A DNA stretch of 48,415 nucleotides from a virus. Each line of letters begins with the position of its first letter. Position 1 is the stretch's first letter. The notes beneath the pieces are model-generated. The model did no database searches. It had not been told where the DNA came from and was given only the letters and a program-made list of their open reading frames with translations. A program made the position numbers and the translations under genes. Shown in pieces: positions 39,150 through 47,867 of the stretch. The stretch spans positions 1 through 48,415 of IMG/VR virus record IMGVR_UViG_3300017779_005865. One strand, given 5' to 3'.

Positions 39150-40769
39150 TTACATCATTCCAAAGCCACCGCCAGCCATTGGAGGTTCTTTGCCTTCCTC
39201 TCCAGGAAGATTTGTTATTACACATTCAGTAGTTAATAGTGTTCCAGCAACAGAAGCTGCTTTTTCAAGGGCAGTTCTAGTTACCTTACAAGGGTCAATG
39301 ATTCCAGCTTCAAACATATTTACAACTTTCTCTGTTCTAGCGTCAAAACCTTGATTTTCTCCTGCATTTTCTATTTTACTCCATATTAATTCTGGATTAA
39401 GTCCACAATTTTCCATTATTCTTTGAAAAGGTGCGCTACACGCCTTAGCTACTATGTTTGCTCCGGTTTGTTGATGCTCATTATCAAAATTAGAATTTGG
39501 CTCATAGCATGACATTAGAGCTATACCACCACCAGAAACTATTCCTTCATCTAGAGCAGCTCTTGTTGCATTAAGGGCATCTTCAACTCTATCTTTCTTT
39601 TCTTTCATTTCTATTTCAGATTGAGCTCCAATTCTTAAAATTGCAACTCCACCAGCAAGCTTTGCTAATCTTTCTTGGTTTTGTTCTTTATCATAATTAG
39701 AAGATGAATTATCAATATCGTGTTTTATTAAATTTATTCTTTCTTCAATTGCCTCAACTGTTCCAGCTCCATCTACAATAGTTGTTTTCTTATTATCAAT
39801 AGTGATTGTTGCCGCGGTGCCGAAAACTTCCGGGGTAATTTTATCAAGTCTCATACCTCTTTGATAAGATACAACCGTACCACCTGTTAAAGCTGCAATG
39901 TCTTCTAAGTATTGATTTCTCTTTTCACCAAAGCCTGGTGCTTTTACAGCTGCAACCTTTAACGTGCCTCTAATTTTATTTACAATAAGTCCAGCTAAAG
40001 CTTCACCATCTATATCTTCAGCTACTATAAGTAATGGCTTATTTTGTTGTATCGCTGCCTCTAATACCTTTACAATATCTTTAATGGATGTAATTTTTTT
40101 ATCATATAATAAAATCCAAGGATTTTCTAATTCTACCCTCATATCAGTATTATTTGTAATAAAATATGGCGATAAGTATTTACTTTCAAACTGCATACCT
40201 TCAACCATTTCTAGTCTAGTATCTCCTGTTTGGGACTCTTCAACGGTAACAACTCCTTCTCTACCAACCTTTGAAATTGCCTCTGAAATTAAATTACCAA
40301 CCTCTGTATCATTATTTGCACTAACTGTTGCGACGTTTTTAATATCGTCCTCAGAACTAATTTCTTTACTACTGTTTTTTAAAGACTTTACAATATCCTT
40401 TACAGCTTTATCTATTCCTCGCTTTAGTTCTATGGGATGAGATCCTTGTTCAATTGCTGCAAAACTTTGATCGATTATAGATGCTGCTAGTACTGTTGCA
40501 GTGGTTGTTCCATCTCCTGCCTCATCATTTGTTTGTTGAGAAACTTCCTTTACAATTTGAGCACCTGCATTTTCTAGTGCGTCTTCAAGTTCAATTGATT
40601 TTGCAACAGTAACTCCGTCTTTTGTAGAGTGGTATTCTCCATATTCTTTCTCTATTACAACATTTCTACCTCTAGGTCCAAGTGTTGTTTCTACGGCTTT
40701 AGATAATTTATCTACACCATTTTTTAGCGATTTTCTAGCGCTTGAATCAAAAGTTAACTCTTTAGCCAT
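39150..40769 (-). CDS. groL: GroEL-type chaperonin
   Basis: A 539-residue group I chaperonin of full length. ATP-site motifs are present: TLGPRGRNVVIEK, DGVTVAKSIEL, NDEAGDGTTTATVLA (catalytic Asp region) and a late GGGIALM. The end PPMAGGGFGMM is the usual Gly/Met tail. No truncation is seen. It should assemble with the GroES encoded just upstream, perhaps for folding capsid proteins. The ribosome-binding site (AGAGGAG) lies in the GroES gene, which it overlaps by eight bases. Confidence 0.95.
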   Translation of the reverse strand: MAKELTFDSSARKSLKNGVDKLSKAVETTLGPRGRNVVIEKEYGEYHSTKDGVTVAKSIELEDALENAGAQIVKEVSQQTNDEAGDGTTTATVLAASIIDQSFAAIEQGSHPIELKRGIDKAVKDIVKSLKNSSKEISSEDDIKNVATVSANNDTEVGNLISEAISKVGREGVVTVEESQTGDTRLEMVEGMQFESKYLSPYFITNNTDMRVELENPWILLYDKKITSIKDIVKVLEAAIQQNKPLLIVAEDIDGEALAGLIVNKIRGTLKVAAVKAPGFGEKRNQYLEDIAALTGGTVVSYQRGMRLDKITPEVFGTAATITIDNKKTTIVDGAGTVEAIEERINLIKHDIDNSSSNYDKEQNQERLAKLAGGVAILRIGAQSEIEMKEKKDRVEDALNATRAALDEGIVSGGGIALMSCYEPNSNFDNEHQQTGANIVAKACSAPFQRIMENCGLNPELIWSKIENAGENQGFDARTEKVVNMFEAGIIDPCKVTRTALEKAASVAGTLLTTECVITNLPGEEGKEPPMAGGGFGMM

Positions 40770-41061
40770 TATTTTCTCCTCTTTTAATTATACAAAATAA
40801 ATCTATTTCACTGATTATTAAGATGTCACCTTCTTCCATTTCTACAGTATATGCTCCTCTTTTAGGATATGCTACAATATCTCCAACCTTTACCATTGGT
40901 TCTATTAGCGTTCCAAAATTATATGCTGCAGGGCCTACTGCCTTTACAACTCCTCTACTTATACCTTCTTGTGAAATATCTGGTAAGATAACTCCTCCAG
41001 AAGTCATTTCTTCCGGATCTAATTGTTTAATAGCCACTTTTCCTCTGATTGGTTCTACCAT
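40762..41061 (-). CDS. groS: GroES-type co-chaperonin
   Basis: A 99-residue co-chaperonin: IRGKVAIKQLDPEEMTSGGVILPD, a GroEL-contacting loop with the hydrophobic GVIL, then GRVxAVGPG-like RGVVKAVGPAAYNFG, VKVGDIVAYPKRGAYTVEMEEGDILIISEIDL. I start it at 41061 because GGAGG lies seven bases before that ATG; the ATG at 41091 has none. It is closer to bacterial GroES than to T4 gp31. It is translationally coupled to GroEL. Confidence 0.93.
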   Translation of the reverse strand: MVEPIRGKVAIKQLDPEEMTSGGVILPDISQEGISRGVVKAVGPAAYNFGTLIEPMVKVGDIVAYPKRGAYTVEMEEGDILIISEIDLFCIIKRGENNG

Positions 41062-41091
41062 ATCATAACCTCCATTATTGTTTTTATTCAT

Positions 41092-41130
41092 AACTGTTTA
41101 ATTTACTAATATAAATATAATTTTAAAACA
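41092..41130 (-). promoter_or_regulatory. AT-rich promoter-like gap upstream of groS
   Basis: On the minus strand it contains ATATTTATATTAGTAAATTA. This includes the TATTTATA octamer and a TATATTA core, so it combines class I- and class II-like features before the chaperonin genes. Confidence 0.4.
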
Positions 41131-43587
41131 TTATATTGTTGCTTTTTCTTTTATTATTTCGTTATATTCTTCTAATATATTTTTAACATTATCTATTTTA
41201 TTAAATTCTTTAAGCTGGTCTAATACCTGTTTCTTAAAAAATATTTCATAGTCTAATTCAAATATATCTTTTCTTTTTCCTATTAAATCTAGGTCTTCTT
41301 CATTGAGACATATTGCCGTTTGCCTATCTCTGGGTTTAGTATCTTCTTCACAGTTACTTTTAATATAGAATAGGTATGGGTTATCAGTATTTTTAATTGT
41401 AGTTTCTAATCTATCATTTGCCCATACTGAAGCTTTTACATGTTGTGGCATTGTTTTTACATACTCGTTAAATCTTCTAGTAAATGATTTTGATATACCT
41501 ATTTCTTTATATCCAACAGATTCTACTTTTTTTCTTAATGCTAATAAGTGTCTAATATCTAAACCATCTCTAACTGCTAATTCTGCAATTTTATTCATTG
41601 CTCCTTTCATAAATTCTGGCGTATCTTTACGAATAATATTCATACCTCTAATATACTTGTATCCAGTATCTCTTACTATTCCATAATATCTTTTCTTTGA
41701 ATTACCAAAGTATATTTTTTCCATGTCATATTCAAATTTTAAATCCATTAGCATGTATTCGTCTTGAAGTTTAGGATTATATTTTTTAACATATTCTTCC
41801 TTTAATGCTTCATTAAATACTTCTAATTGACTTTCCATTTGTTTTGCAGTATTGCCAGCTGATTTTACAAATATTGAATCCGTATCTCCGTAAAGAGTTT
41901 TGTGTCCATATTCATTAAATTTTAATACTGCAAATTTAAGAGCCTGTCTTGCAAAATATGTAATAGCATCTGCTACTTCTGGCTTGTATAATCTAAACTG
42001 ATTAAAGCCCATAGCACCATAAGCAGAGTTTAATATAATTTTATAAGCCCATTGTCTTTTTTCCATTGCTACAACATCATCACCAGTGTATTCACCAGCC
42101 TTTAATGCTCTATTTATTTCAACCCTCTTTAAGAATAGCTTTTTTAATACATAAGGTAATAATCCTAATTTATGTTCTTGCGAATAGAATAAGTATCTAC
42201 CGCCAAAAAGAGTATCATCGTGGCCAGTATCGATAAATGGAATGTTATCATTATTTAATTGGTCAATTATTTCTTCAATGTTTATACCAAGCTTTTTACA
42301 ATCTTTTTCAGATGCTATAAATGTTTCTGGACTTAAATTAAATGCCATCATAGCTGTTGGATAAAGTGAAGTATAATCCATAACGGTTACGTCATCATGT
42401 TTACCTGGTTCAGTTGGATTAAAGACTATGGCACCTGCATATTGTTGTTTTCTTCCATGTCTTCTTGTTGGGAATATTAGTTTTTGGTGAAACTCTTTTA
42501 AAATATAGTTATCAACAATCATAGATTTATAAAAAACTAAACCTAAAGAATCTAAATTTGCAATACTTTGTATTGTTGTATATAGGCCAAAAATGTTTAT
42601 TTTATCATTTATTTCCTTAAGTATTTCAACATCACGTATACCATACTTTATAAATCCTTTATAATTAGTATTCCAATCTTTCCAAGTAACGTCTGTTAAT
42701 TTGTCTAACCCTTTTTCACCAACAATTTCTTTAACTGCTGTTGCTAGTTTATAGTTTGGTAGATTGTAACCCATATCTTGTACACCTTCCATCATATCAA
42801 TATGATCTAGTCCTTTGATATTTACTTTCCAATATTCTCCACGCTTTCTAATGTAGACATCCTTTATAGGAGATAAATTTTCATATGGTAAACCTAATAC
42901 CCTGCACCTATTTACTATATATGGAAGGTCATAACCTGCAGAATACCATCCAGAAATTACGTCTACTTTTAGCATATTTAATGTATTAATAAAACCTAAT
43001 ATTGCAGTTTCTTCTTTTTTGCAAAGCATAATTACGTGAGTTCCATCATCAACTATCTTAGGTTCATCGTAATCTTTTGTATATTCAGGATGCCAAGAAA
43101 ATACAAAGTACTTTCCAACTTGAGGAACGTAGCATTGTATTGAAGTAATAGGCTGTTTTGCTTTTTCAGGCATATTATCTTTTGGATTTTCAGGATCAAA
43201 CCAAGTTTCAATATCAAAATACATAATATTTCTTTTATCAGACCATTCCAATCCTTTATCTAATATAAAATTAAACTCTGGGCTTTTATCTGACTCGTAT
43301 ATTCTTCCTGGATAATCTTTTCCTACTTGATTTCTCATTTTTATAGAGGTATAACTAACTTTATATACCTCTTCTTCGTGTAAGGATTTGTATATAGTAG
43401 TATCACTACAATCAAATTGCTTGATGTCTAATATATCTTCAATGTGTTTTGCAGAATAATAAAAATAATCTTTAAAATTATCAACCTTAGTTGTAAAATT
43501 TCCGTTTTCGTCATAGCCAAATTGGTAAATTTTATAAATTCCTTTGTCAAATTTTGACGTTATTCTTGATAGTTTGAATGTGCTCAT
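41131..43587 (-). CDS. Family B DNA polymerase (T4 gp43-like)
   Basis: An 818-residue replicative polymerase. The 3'-5' exonuclease has motif I MYFDIETW (D125, E127), motif II WYSAGYD (D220) and motif III YGIRD (D319). The polymerase has motif A TVMDYTSLYP (D404), motif B KIILNSAYG (K516, N520) and motif C YGDTDS (D568, D570). All catalytic residues are present. It is somewhat shorter than T4 gp43 (898 residues). It likely replicates the phage genome. It has the same leader as the RecB-like gene. Confidence 0.95.
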   Translation of the reverse strand: MSTFKLSRITSKFDKGIYKIYQFGYDENGNFTTKVDNFKDYFYYSAKHIEDILDIKQFDCSDTTIYKSLHEEEVYKVSYTSIKMRNQVGKDYPGRIYESDKSPEFNFILDKGLEWSDKRNIMYFDIETWFDPENPKDNMPEKAKQPITSIQCYVPQVGKYFVFSWHPEYTKDYDEPKIVDDGTHVIMLCKKEETAILGFINTLNMLKVDVISGWYSAGYDLPYIVNRCRVLGLPYENLSPIKDVYIRKRGEYWKVNIKGLDHIDMMEGVQDMGYNLPNYKLATAVKEIVGEKGLDKLTDVTWKDWNTNYKGFIKYGIRDVEILKEINDKINIFGLYTTIQSIANLDSLGLVFYKSMIVDNYILKEFHQKLIFPTRRHGRKQQYAGAIVFNPTEPGKHDDVTVMDYTSLYPTAMMAFNLSPETFIASEKDCKKLGINIEEIIDQLNNDNIPFIDTGHDDTLFGGRYLFYSQEHKLGLLPYVLKKLFLKRVEINRALKAGEYTGDDVVAMEKRQWAYKIILNSAYGAMGFNQFRLYKPEVADAITYFARQALKFAVLKFNEYGHKTLYGDTDSIFVKSAGNTAKQMESQLEVFNEALKEEYVKKYNPKLQDEYMLMDLKFEYDMEKIYFGNSKKRYYGIVRDTGYKYIRGMNIIRKDTPEFMKGAMNKIAELAVRDGLDIRHLLALRKKVESVGYKEIGISKSFTRRFNEYVKTMPQHVKASVWANDRLETTIKNTDNPYLFYIKSNCEEDTKPRDRQTAICLNEEDLDLIGKRKDIFELDYEIFFKKQVLDQLKEFNKIDNVKNILEEYNEIIKEKATI

Positions 43588-43654
43588 AGTTTAATTTTTA
43601 TATAGGTAATATAAACAATTTATTTGAAATAAAAAAATATTTGGTTAAAAGTTA
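43588..43654 (-). promoter_or_regulatory. Class I promoter-like element with shared leader
   Basis: On the minus strand, TTATATTACCTATATAAAAA and then TTAAACTATG at the polymerase start. About 28 bases match the leader of the RecB-like gene at 38,632. The TTATATTA core is 24 bases from the ATG. Confidence 0.55.
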
Positions 43655-45118
43655 TTAACAATTTAGATCGTAGTATTGTCCAGTTTTAATTAGCATGTTT
43701 GCTTTAACCATTTCTTGCATTATTGCCCAGCTCTCTTTCCAATTGCTGTCAAGTCTTAATCCGTGGCCACCTTCAGATATAATAACCTTTAACACTTGAT
43801 CGTGTCTTATAGAAGTATTACCTAATGAAGACATTATTCTTTTTATTAAATCTATATTTGGTTGGTTTAAGGTTATTTTTTTAGTTTTAGCAGTTTTTAT
43901 TTTTGAAACAATTATAGAAGATGGTTCTTCTTTAATCATTTTAACTTTACAAGTTTCTCCTACTAATACCTCTTCCATTTCTGTTTTTTCAAATAGTAGT
44001 TGAGGTTTTGCTTTTGGAGCAACTCTAGCAACTTTCCTCTTTTTTATTAAGTGAGGATTATTTTTAAGCCTGCAGTAAACAGAGTACTGGCAAAGACTTA
44101 CTTCAGTACCGTATGATTTTAATTCATTTTGCTCATCTTCAAATATTTTAATACCATTTTCTGTTGTATAGTTCCACAATTCTTTATGAAACTGTATATC
44201 TAAAATTTCTTTTTGGTTTTCTCGTATCCAAACAACTCTTTCGCCTAAAGGTACTTCTTTTTTAGATAAACCTGGAAACATTAATTCTAGAGTTTCACAT
44301 GCTCCTGGACCTGGAGCTACGAACTTTGAATCATGGCTAAAGTTTAATTTTGGATTAACAGAGTTTGATGTTGAGCAATGGTAACCGTAATAGTCTCCAA
44401 TCATATTTTCGCCTGTTAAGTATAAAAATCCTTCATAAAGGTCTTTTGCTTCTCTCATGCCTGTCATAACTGTTTTTTTAGGATTATGTCCAGAAGGTCT
44501 ATGTGTCCAAGATGCTATCCATTCTGAAACATTTGACCATGTTCCTTTGTCGTCGTGTCTAGCATTTCCTAGATACCATTCATTAACAAATCTTCTACCG
44601 GCAGTTTGTATGCTTGTATGAAGTTCAGTTGTACCCCATATTTTTTGTTTATTTTCTTTAGCTGCAACTGCAATTTTTCTAAGTTTTTTAGTGTATTCTC
44701 CTACCTCACCAGTTTCTTTAAACTGTTGTTGCTCTTTTCCTAGTAGAATAAAATCAATATGGGCTTTTTTATCATCATCAATGCCAGTTAAAACATTATG
44801 AACGCCTCTTGCTCCATAAAAGTGAGATATAATAGTGTTACCAATAACGTTTTGCCATTTTAGTCCTGGCACAGTAACAATATTTTCCATAATGTACACC
44901 ATTCTATCATCTGCAGTTATTGAAGGGTGAAAATATTCTACTTCTAATCCCAAAGCTGGGTCTGTTGGAGTGTATGACTCTAATATTCCTTTTTGAAATA
45001 GTGTTCGTTTATTAACCATCTTAACAAAATGCTCATAATCTTTTAGTACATCCCAATCAATAGAATTTCTGAGTGATTGGTCTTTTGTGCTTCCAGCTGG
45101 TATTAAAATATTAGGCAT
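43655..45118 (-). CDS. Possible thymine-hypermodification protein (HhH glycosylase-like)
   Basis: A 487-residue protein. The first 300 residues resemble the alpha-glutamyl/putrescinyl thymine pyrophosphorylase or 5-hmdU kinase group in phages: FHPSITADDRMVYIMENI, WQNVIGNTIISHFYGARG, GFLYLTGENMIGDYYGYHCSTSNS, then FVAPGPGACETLELMFPG (pattern G-x-G-P-G-A). The C-terminal 130 residues are Lys-rich, with a winged-helix-like end. If correct, the phage DNA carries modified thymine. The neighbouring HAD gene overlaps its start by eight bases. The call rests on motif layout only. Confidence 0.45.
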   Translation of the reverse strand: MPNILIPAGSTKDQSLRNSIDWDVLKDYEHFVKMVNKRTLFQKGILESYTPTDPALGLEVEYFHPSITADDRMVYIMENIVTVPGLKWQNVIGNTIISHFYGARGVHNVLTGIDDDKKAHIDFILLGKEQQQFKETGEVGEYTKKLRKIAVAAKENKQKIWGTTELHTSIQTAGRRFVNEWYLGNARHDDKGTWSNVSEWIASWTHRPSGHNPKKTVMTGMREAKDLYEGFLYLTGENMIGDYYGYHCSTSNSVNPKLNFSHDSKFVAPGPGACETLELMFPGLSKKEVPLGERVVWIRENQKEILDIQFHKELWNYTTENGIKIFEDEQNELKSYGTEVSLCQYSVYCRLKNNPHLIKKRKVARVAPKAKPQLLFEKTEMEEVLVGETCKVKMIKEEPSSIIVSKIKTAKTKKITLNQPNIDLIKRIMSSLGNTSIRHDQVLKVIISEGGHGLRLDSNWKESWAIMQEMVKANMLIKTGQYYDLNC

Positions 45119-45506
45119 GCAAATCCTCTAAGTGTCTTACATTTTCTTTTTCAGTAAAATCGTGTGAAACGTGTATTACTTTACCGTTCCAGCTTTTTTC
45201 TATTTCTGCTTTTTGTACCTCATCGTCTTCAAAGAAAAATTGAACATCTATAGTTTTTACTTCTTTTAACCACTGTAAAGTTCTAGCTTTATGGGTACCA
45301 GAAGATTCTCTAGATTTTACCTTAAACGGTAAAGGATTAAAATAAACTTCATTTTTTATACCATGTTTGTGTAAGAAAGCTTTTGTTTCTGGCTCTTCTT
45401 CATGGCTTCTGCCAGTTATTATTACATCGTTTGGGCCTGGTCTTACGCCGCATATTCCATTTCCTAAATGGATTACTCCATCAATATCAAATCCGTTTAC
45501 TTTCAT
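45111..45506 (-). CDS. Small HAD-superfamily hydrolase
   Basis: A 131-residue HAD protein: NGFDIDGVIHLG (D7, D9), VIITGRS near residue 30, a Lys-containing turn (GTHKARTLQWL) and FFFEDDEVQ near residue 92. It is minimal and has no cap. It is coupled to the possible thymine-modification gene by an eight-base overlap, which suggests that it acts on the same nucleotide pathway; it could also be a general phosphatase. Confidence 0.8.
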   Translation of the reverse strand: MKVNGFDIDGVIHLGNGICGVRPGPNDVIITGRSHEEEPETKAFLHKHGIKNEVYFNPLPFKVKSRESSGTHKARTLQWLKEVKTIDVQFFFEDDEVQKAEIEKSWNGKVIHVSHDFTEKENVRHLEDLHA

Positions 45507-45508
45507 AA

Positions 45509-46696
45509 TTATTTATTCATTTGTTTTGAAGTAGATTCAGTTAACCTTCTGTTTGCTAGTTCAGTACATTCATAAACAGCGTCTGAAAACATCATTTGAT
45601 CTGGTGGAGTTTTTTGAGTAAAAGCAGATGGACCTCTTAGTGCTCCTACTACTCCTAATTCTCTTGCAACTTTTAAGTATCTTATTGCATCTATTACTAC
45701 TCCTGCAGAATTTGGACTGTCTTGAACACTTAATTGGGCATCAAACAATACTGGAGAACCGCCAAAACCTTCAAGCTCTAATCTAAAGTTTGCAACTTTA
45801 TTATCTCCGTAAAAATGAATATATTCAGAAGGTCCTGCATGGAGGAATGAATCTTCAGTAGAAATACCTCTAATTTCATTTTGAGCTCTAATAACATTTT
45901 CTTTAGAAATCTTTTTTGAAGCTAATCTGGTTTTGTCTTCCATATTTAAAAAGTCAGTATTACCACCAACATTTCTTTGGATGTGTGCTTTTACATGGTG
46001 ACCTCTTTCAAATGCTAATTCTTGTAGCATCTGAGATAAAATACTTGCCCCAAATTGAGAACGCATATCGTCTCCAATTAATGGTATACCAGCATCAATA
46101 AATCTTTGTTCCCAAGCTGGGTCAGATGCAATAAATACTGGGATACAATTTACAAAAGAAATTCCAGTTTCTAAACAAATTTCAGCCCAAAATTCTGTAG
46201 TTTTTTGTGAACCAACGGGTAAATAGTTAACAAGTACTTCTACTTTTTTTGATTTTAATTCTTTAATTATGGTATCTTTCCATTTTCTTTCTAATTTATT
46301 GGTCCAAGATACTCTATTCATATCTGTAGAATTTCTTAGCTTTTCAGAAACTAAGAATCTATTTTCTTCAGGATAATTATCCATTAAACCAGCATAACCA
46401 TCGATAACAGGTGCTTCAAATACTGGTGCTTTAGATTCAATATTATCTACAATATTCCATGCACAGTTTGGTCGTTGTTGTAATGCTTCACCTAATGGTA
46501 AACCAGTTTTACGTTCGTCAATATCAAACCCTACTACAAATTCAACATCTCCTGCTAAATAACCTCCAATATCTGTTTTCATTACTCCTGTTTCTGCTTT
46601 AATATTTTCAGCATAATATTGTACGCCTTCTACAAGCGACTTTGCACAGTTTCCTGTTCCTATGATTCCTACTTTAATTTTACTATTTTTTGCCAT
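45509..46696 (-). CDS. Myo-inositol-1-phosphate synthase
   Basis: A 395-residue enzyme of the short prokaryotic type, which turns glucose-6-phosphate into inositol phosphate. It has VGIIGTGNCAKSLVEGVQYY (NAD site), EFVVGFDIDERKTG, VLVNYLPVGSQKTTEFWAE, NCIPVFIASDPAWEQRF, GDDMRSQFGASILSQML (catalytic-domain Lys/Asp region) and NVGGNTDFLNM. The family is unusual in phages. Bacteroidetes make inositol lipids, so a host-linked lipid or capsule role is possible. A class I promoter-like gap precedes it. Confidence 0.92.
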   Translation of the reverse strand: MAKNSKIKVGIIGTGNCAKSLVEGVQYYAENIKAETGVMKTDIGGYLAGDVEFVVGFDIDERKTGLPLGEALQQRPNCAWNIVDNIESKAPVFEAPVIDGYAGLMDNYPEENRFLVSEKLRNSTDMNRVSWTNKLERKWKDTIIKELKSKKVEVLVNYLPVGSQKTTEFWAEICLETGISFVNCIPVFIASDPAWEQRFIDAGIPLIGDDMRSQFGASILSQMLQELAFERGHHVKAHIQRNVGGNTDFLNMEDKTRLASKKISKENVIRAQNEIRGISTEDSFLHAGPSEYIHFYGDNKVANFRLELEGFGGSPVLFDAQLSVQDSPNSAGVVIDAIRYLKVARELGVVGALRGPSAFTQKTPPDQMMFSDAVYECTELANRRLTESTSKQMNK

Positions 46697-46793
46697 TTTG
46701 ATTCCTCTTTAATTGTTATTTTATATAATATAATAAATTTTTTTTAATCGGAAAAATTATTTCACTTTTATTTTCCCCAATATAAATACTAAG
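46697..46793 (-). promoter_or_regulatory. Class I element plus TATTTATA motif
   Basis: On the minus strand the gap reads, in order, a TATTTATA site, TTTTTCCGATT followed by eight A, TTTATTATATTA, and GAGG before the ATG at 46696. It is the longest clean example of the class I motif. Confidence 0.55.
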
Positions 46794-47864
46794 TTAGAAC
46801 GAAAAAACTACACTTTTGTGGTATTTATTTTCGCAATTATTTTCCATATCCCATCTATAATATTCTCTGCTTAAGTGAACACTTTTAGGTTTTTCCATTG
46901 CGTCAAACGATAATTGTTTTTTATCATTTAATATATTAGACGGCCATGATTTAGCTGTCCAACCATATAGTTCACAAACAGTATCTATAGTTTTATTAAA
47001 TGTTTTTACAACTTCTGATCTTTGTTCCCATGTTCCGTAAAATGGAGTATCTTTATAATATCCTGTTTTAGGTAATTTTCTACTTTCATCTTCAATTGGT
47101 AGAGCATGCACTAATTCTACATTTTTTATATTTAAACAATTTATTTGATCTGCCAAATATAATACCATAACCTCAGTAGCTTTAGAATAGTCTTCTCTTC
47201 TACATAAGTGGTGTCTAATATCTATATTACCTGCGTAAAATGTTAAATGGGTTAAGTCTTCAGTATTTATTCCAGATTTTTCTAGTATTTTATCCTTTAA
47301 ACCGTCTCTTAATACAGAATAAAGGGTTAATCCGTCGTTACGACTAGTCATATATCCTGGTTGATACATTGAAAAAGAGTGGCTATCACCAAAACATAAT
47401 TTTGTGGTTTTTTCTACTATATCAAATTTTTCTGTTTTGTTAACTGCTTTTTGTAATTCTTCTAAATCTATTATATGGGCTAAAGGAGATGTTGAACTAT
47501 TTTTAAGTCTTTTTGAAACCATATCTACCAAATCTGGCATTTCATGTTGTAAGGATAATAGTTTTCCTGGAAAGCTTTCTAGTTGAATAAGTTTTTTACA
47601 AAAGTCATCGCCTAGGCCTCCAAAAAGATTAAGTGTTCCTTCATAACTTATACCCATATAGAGTATAATTACGTCGTAACTATTTAGTTTTTCTGATTTA
47701 TCTAAAATTGTTACGTCAGTATATCCTGCATTTATACATTGGTTCATTACCTTGTGAGCCCATGCCCCGTTATGGTTTGATATTCTTTTTGATATTGCAC
47801 CGGAAAGTCCGTCAATACCTATTTTAATACCTTTATCTTTAATTTTATCTACTAATGTTATCAT
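46794..47864 (-). CDS. SGNH/GDSL-like protein
   Basis: A 356-residue protein. Near residue 158 it has LCFGDSHSFSMYQPG, a GDSH-S nucleophile block, followed by FYAGNIDIRHHLCRR (Gly/Asn block) and a late SVHLSREYY that could hold the catalytic His. The first 120 residues are a Rossmann-like domain (DVTILDKSEKLNSYDVIILYMGIS). It may be an esterase or acyltransferase acting on a glycan or lipid. No membrane segment. I recall relatives in marine phages, function unknown. Confidence 0.6.
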   Translation of the reverse strand: MITLVDKIKDKGIKIGIDGLSGAISKRISNHNGAWAHKVMNQCINAGYTDVTILDKSEKLNSYDVIILYMGISYEGTLNLFGGLGDDFCKKLIQLESFPGKLLSLQHEMPDLVDMVSKRLKNSSTSPLAHIIDLEELQKAVNKTEKFDIVEKTTKLCFGDSHSFSMYQPGYMTSRNDGLTLYSVLRDGLKDKILEKSGINTEDLTHLTFYAGNIDIRHHLCRREDYSKATEVMVLYLADQINCLNIKNVELVHALPIEDESRKLPKTGYYKDTPFYGTWEQRSEVVKTFNKTIDTVCELYGWTAKSWPSNILNDKKQLSFDAMEKPKSVHLSREYYRWDMENNCENKYHKSVVFSF

Positions 47865-47867
47865 ATT

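Noticed and set aside
43621-43660. Terminator-like hairpin before the polymerase leader
   Set aside because: Only a five-pair A/T stem (GTTAA/TTAAC) is possible, and the T-run is separated from it.
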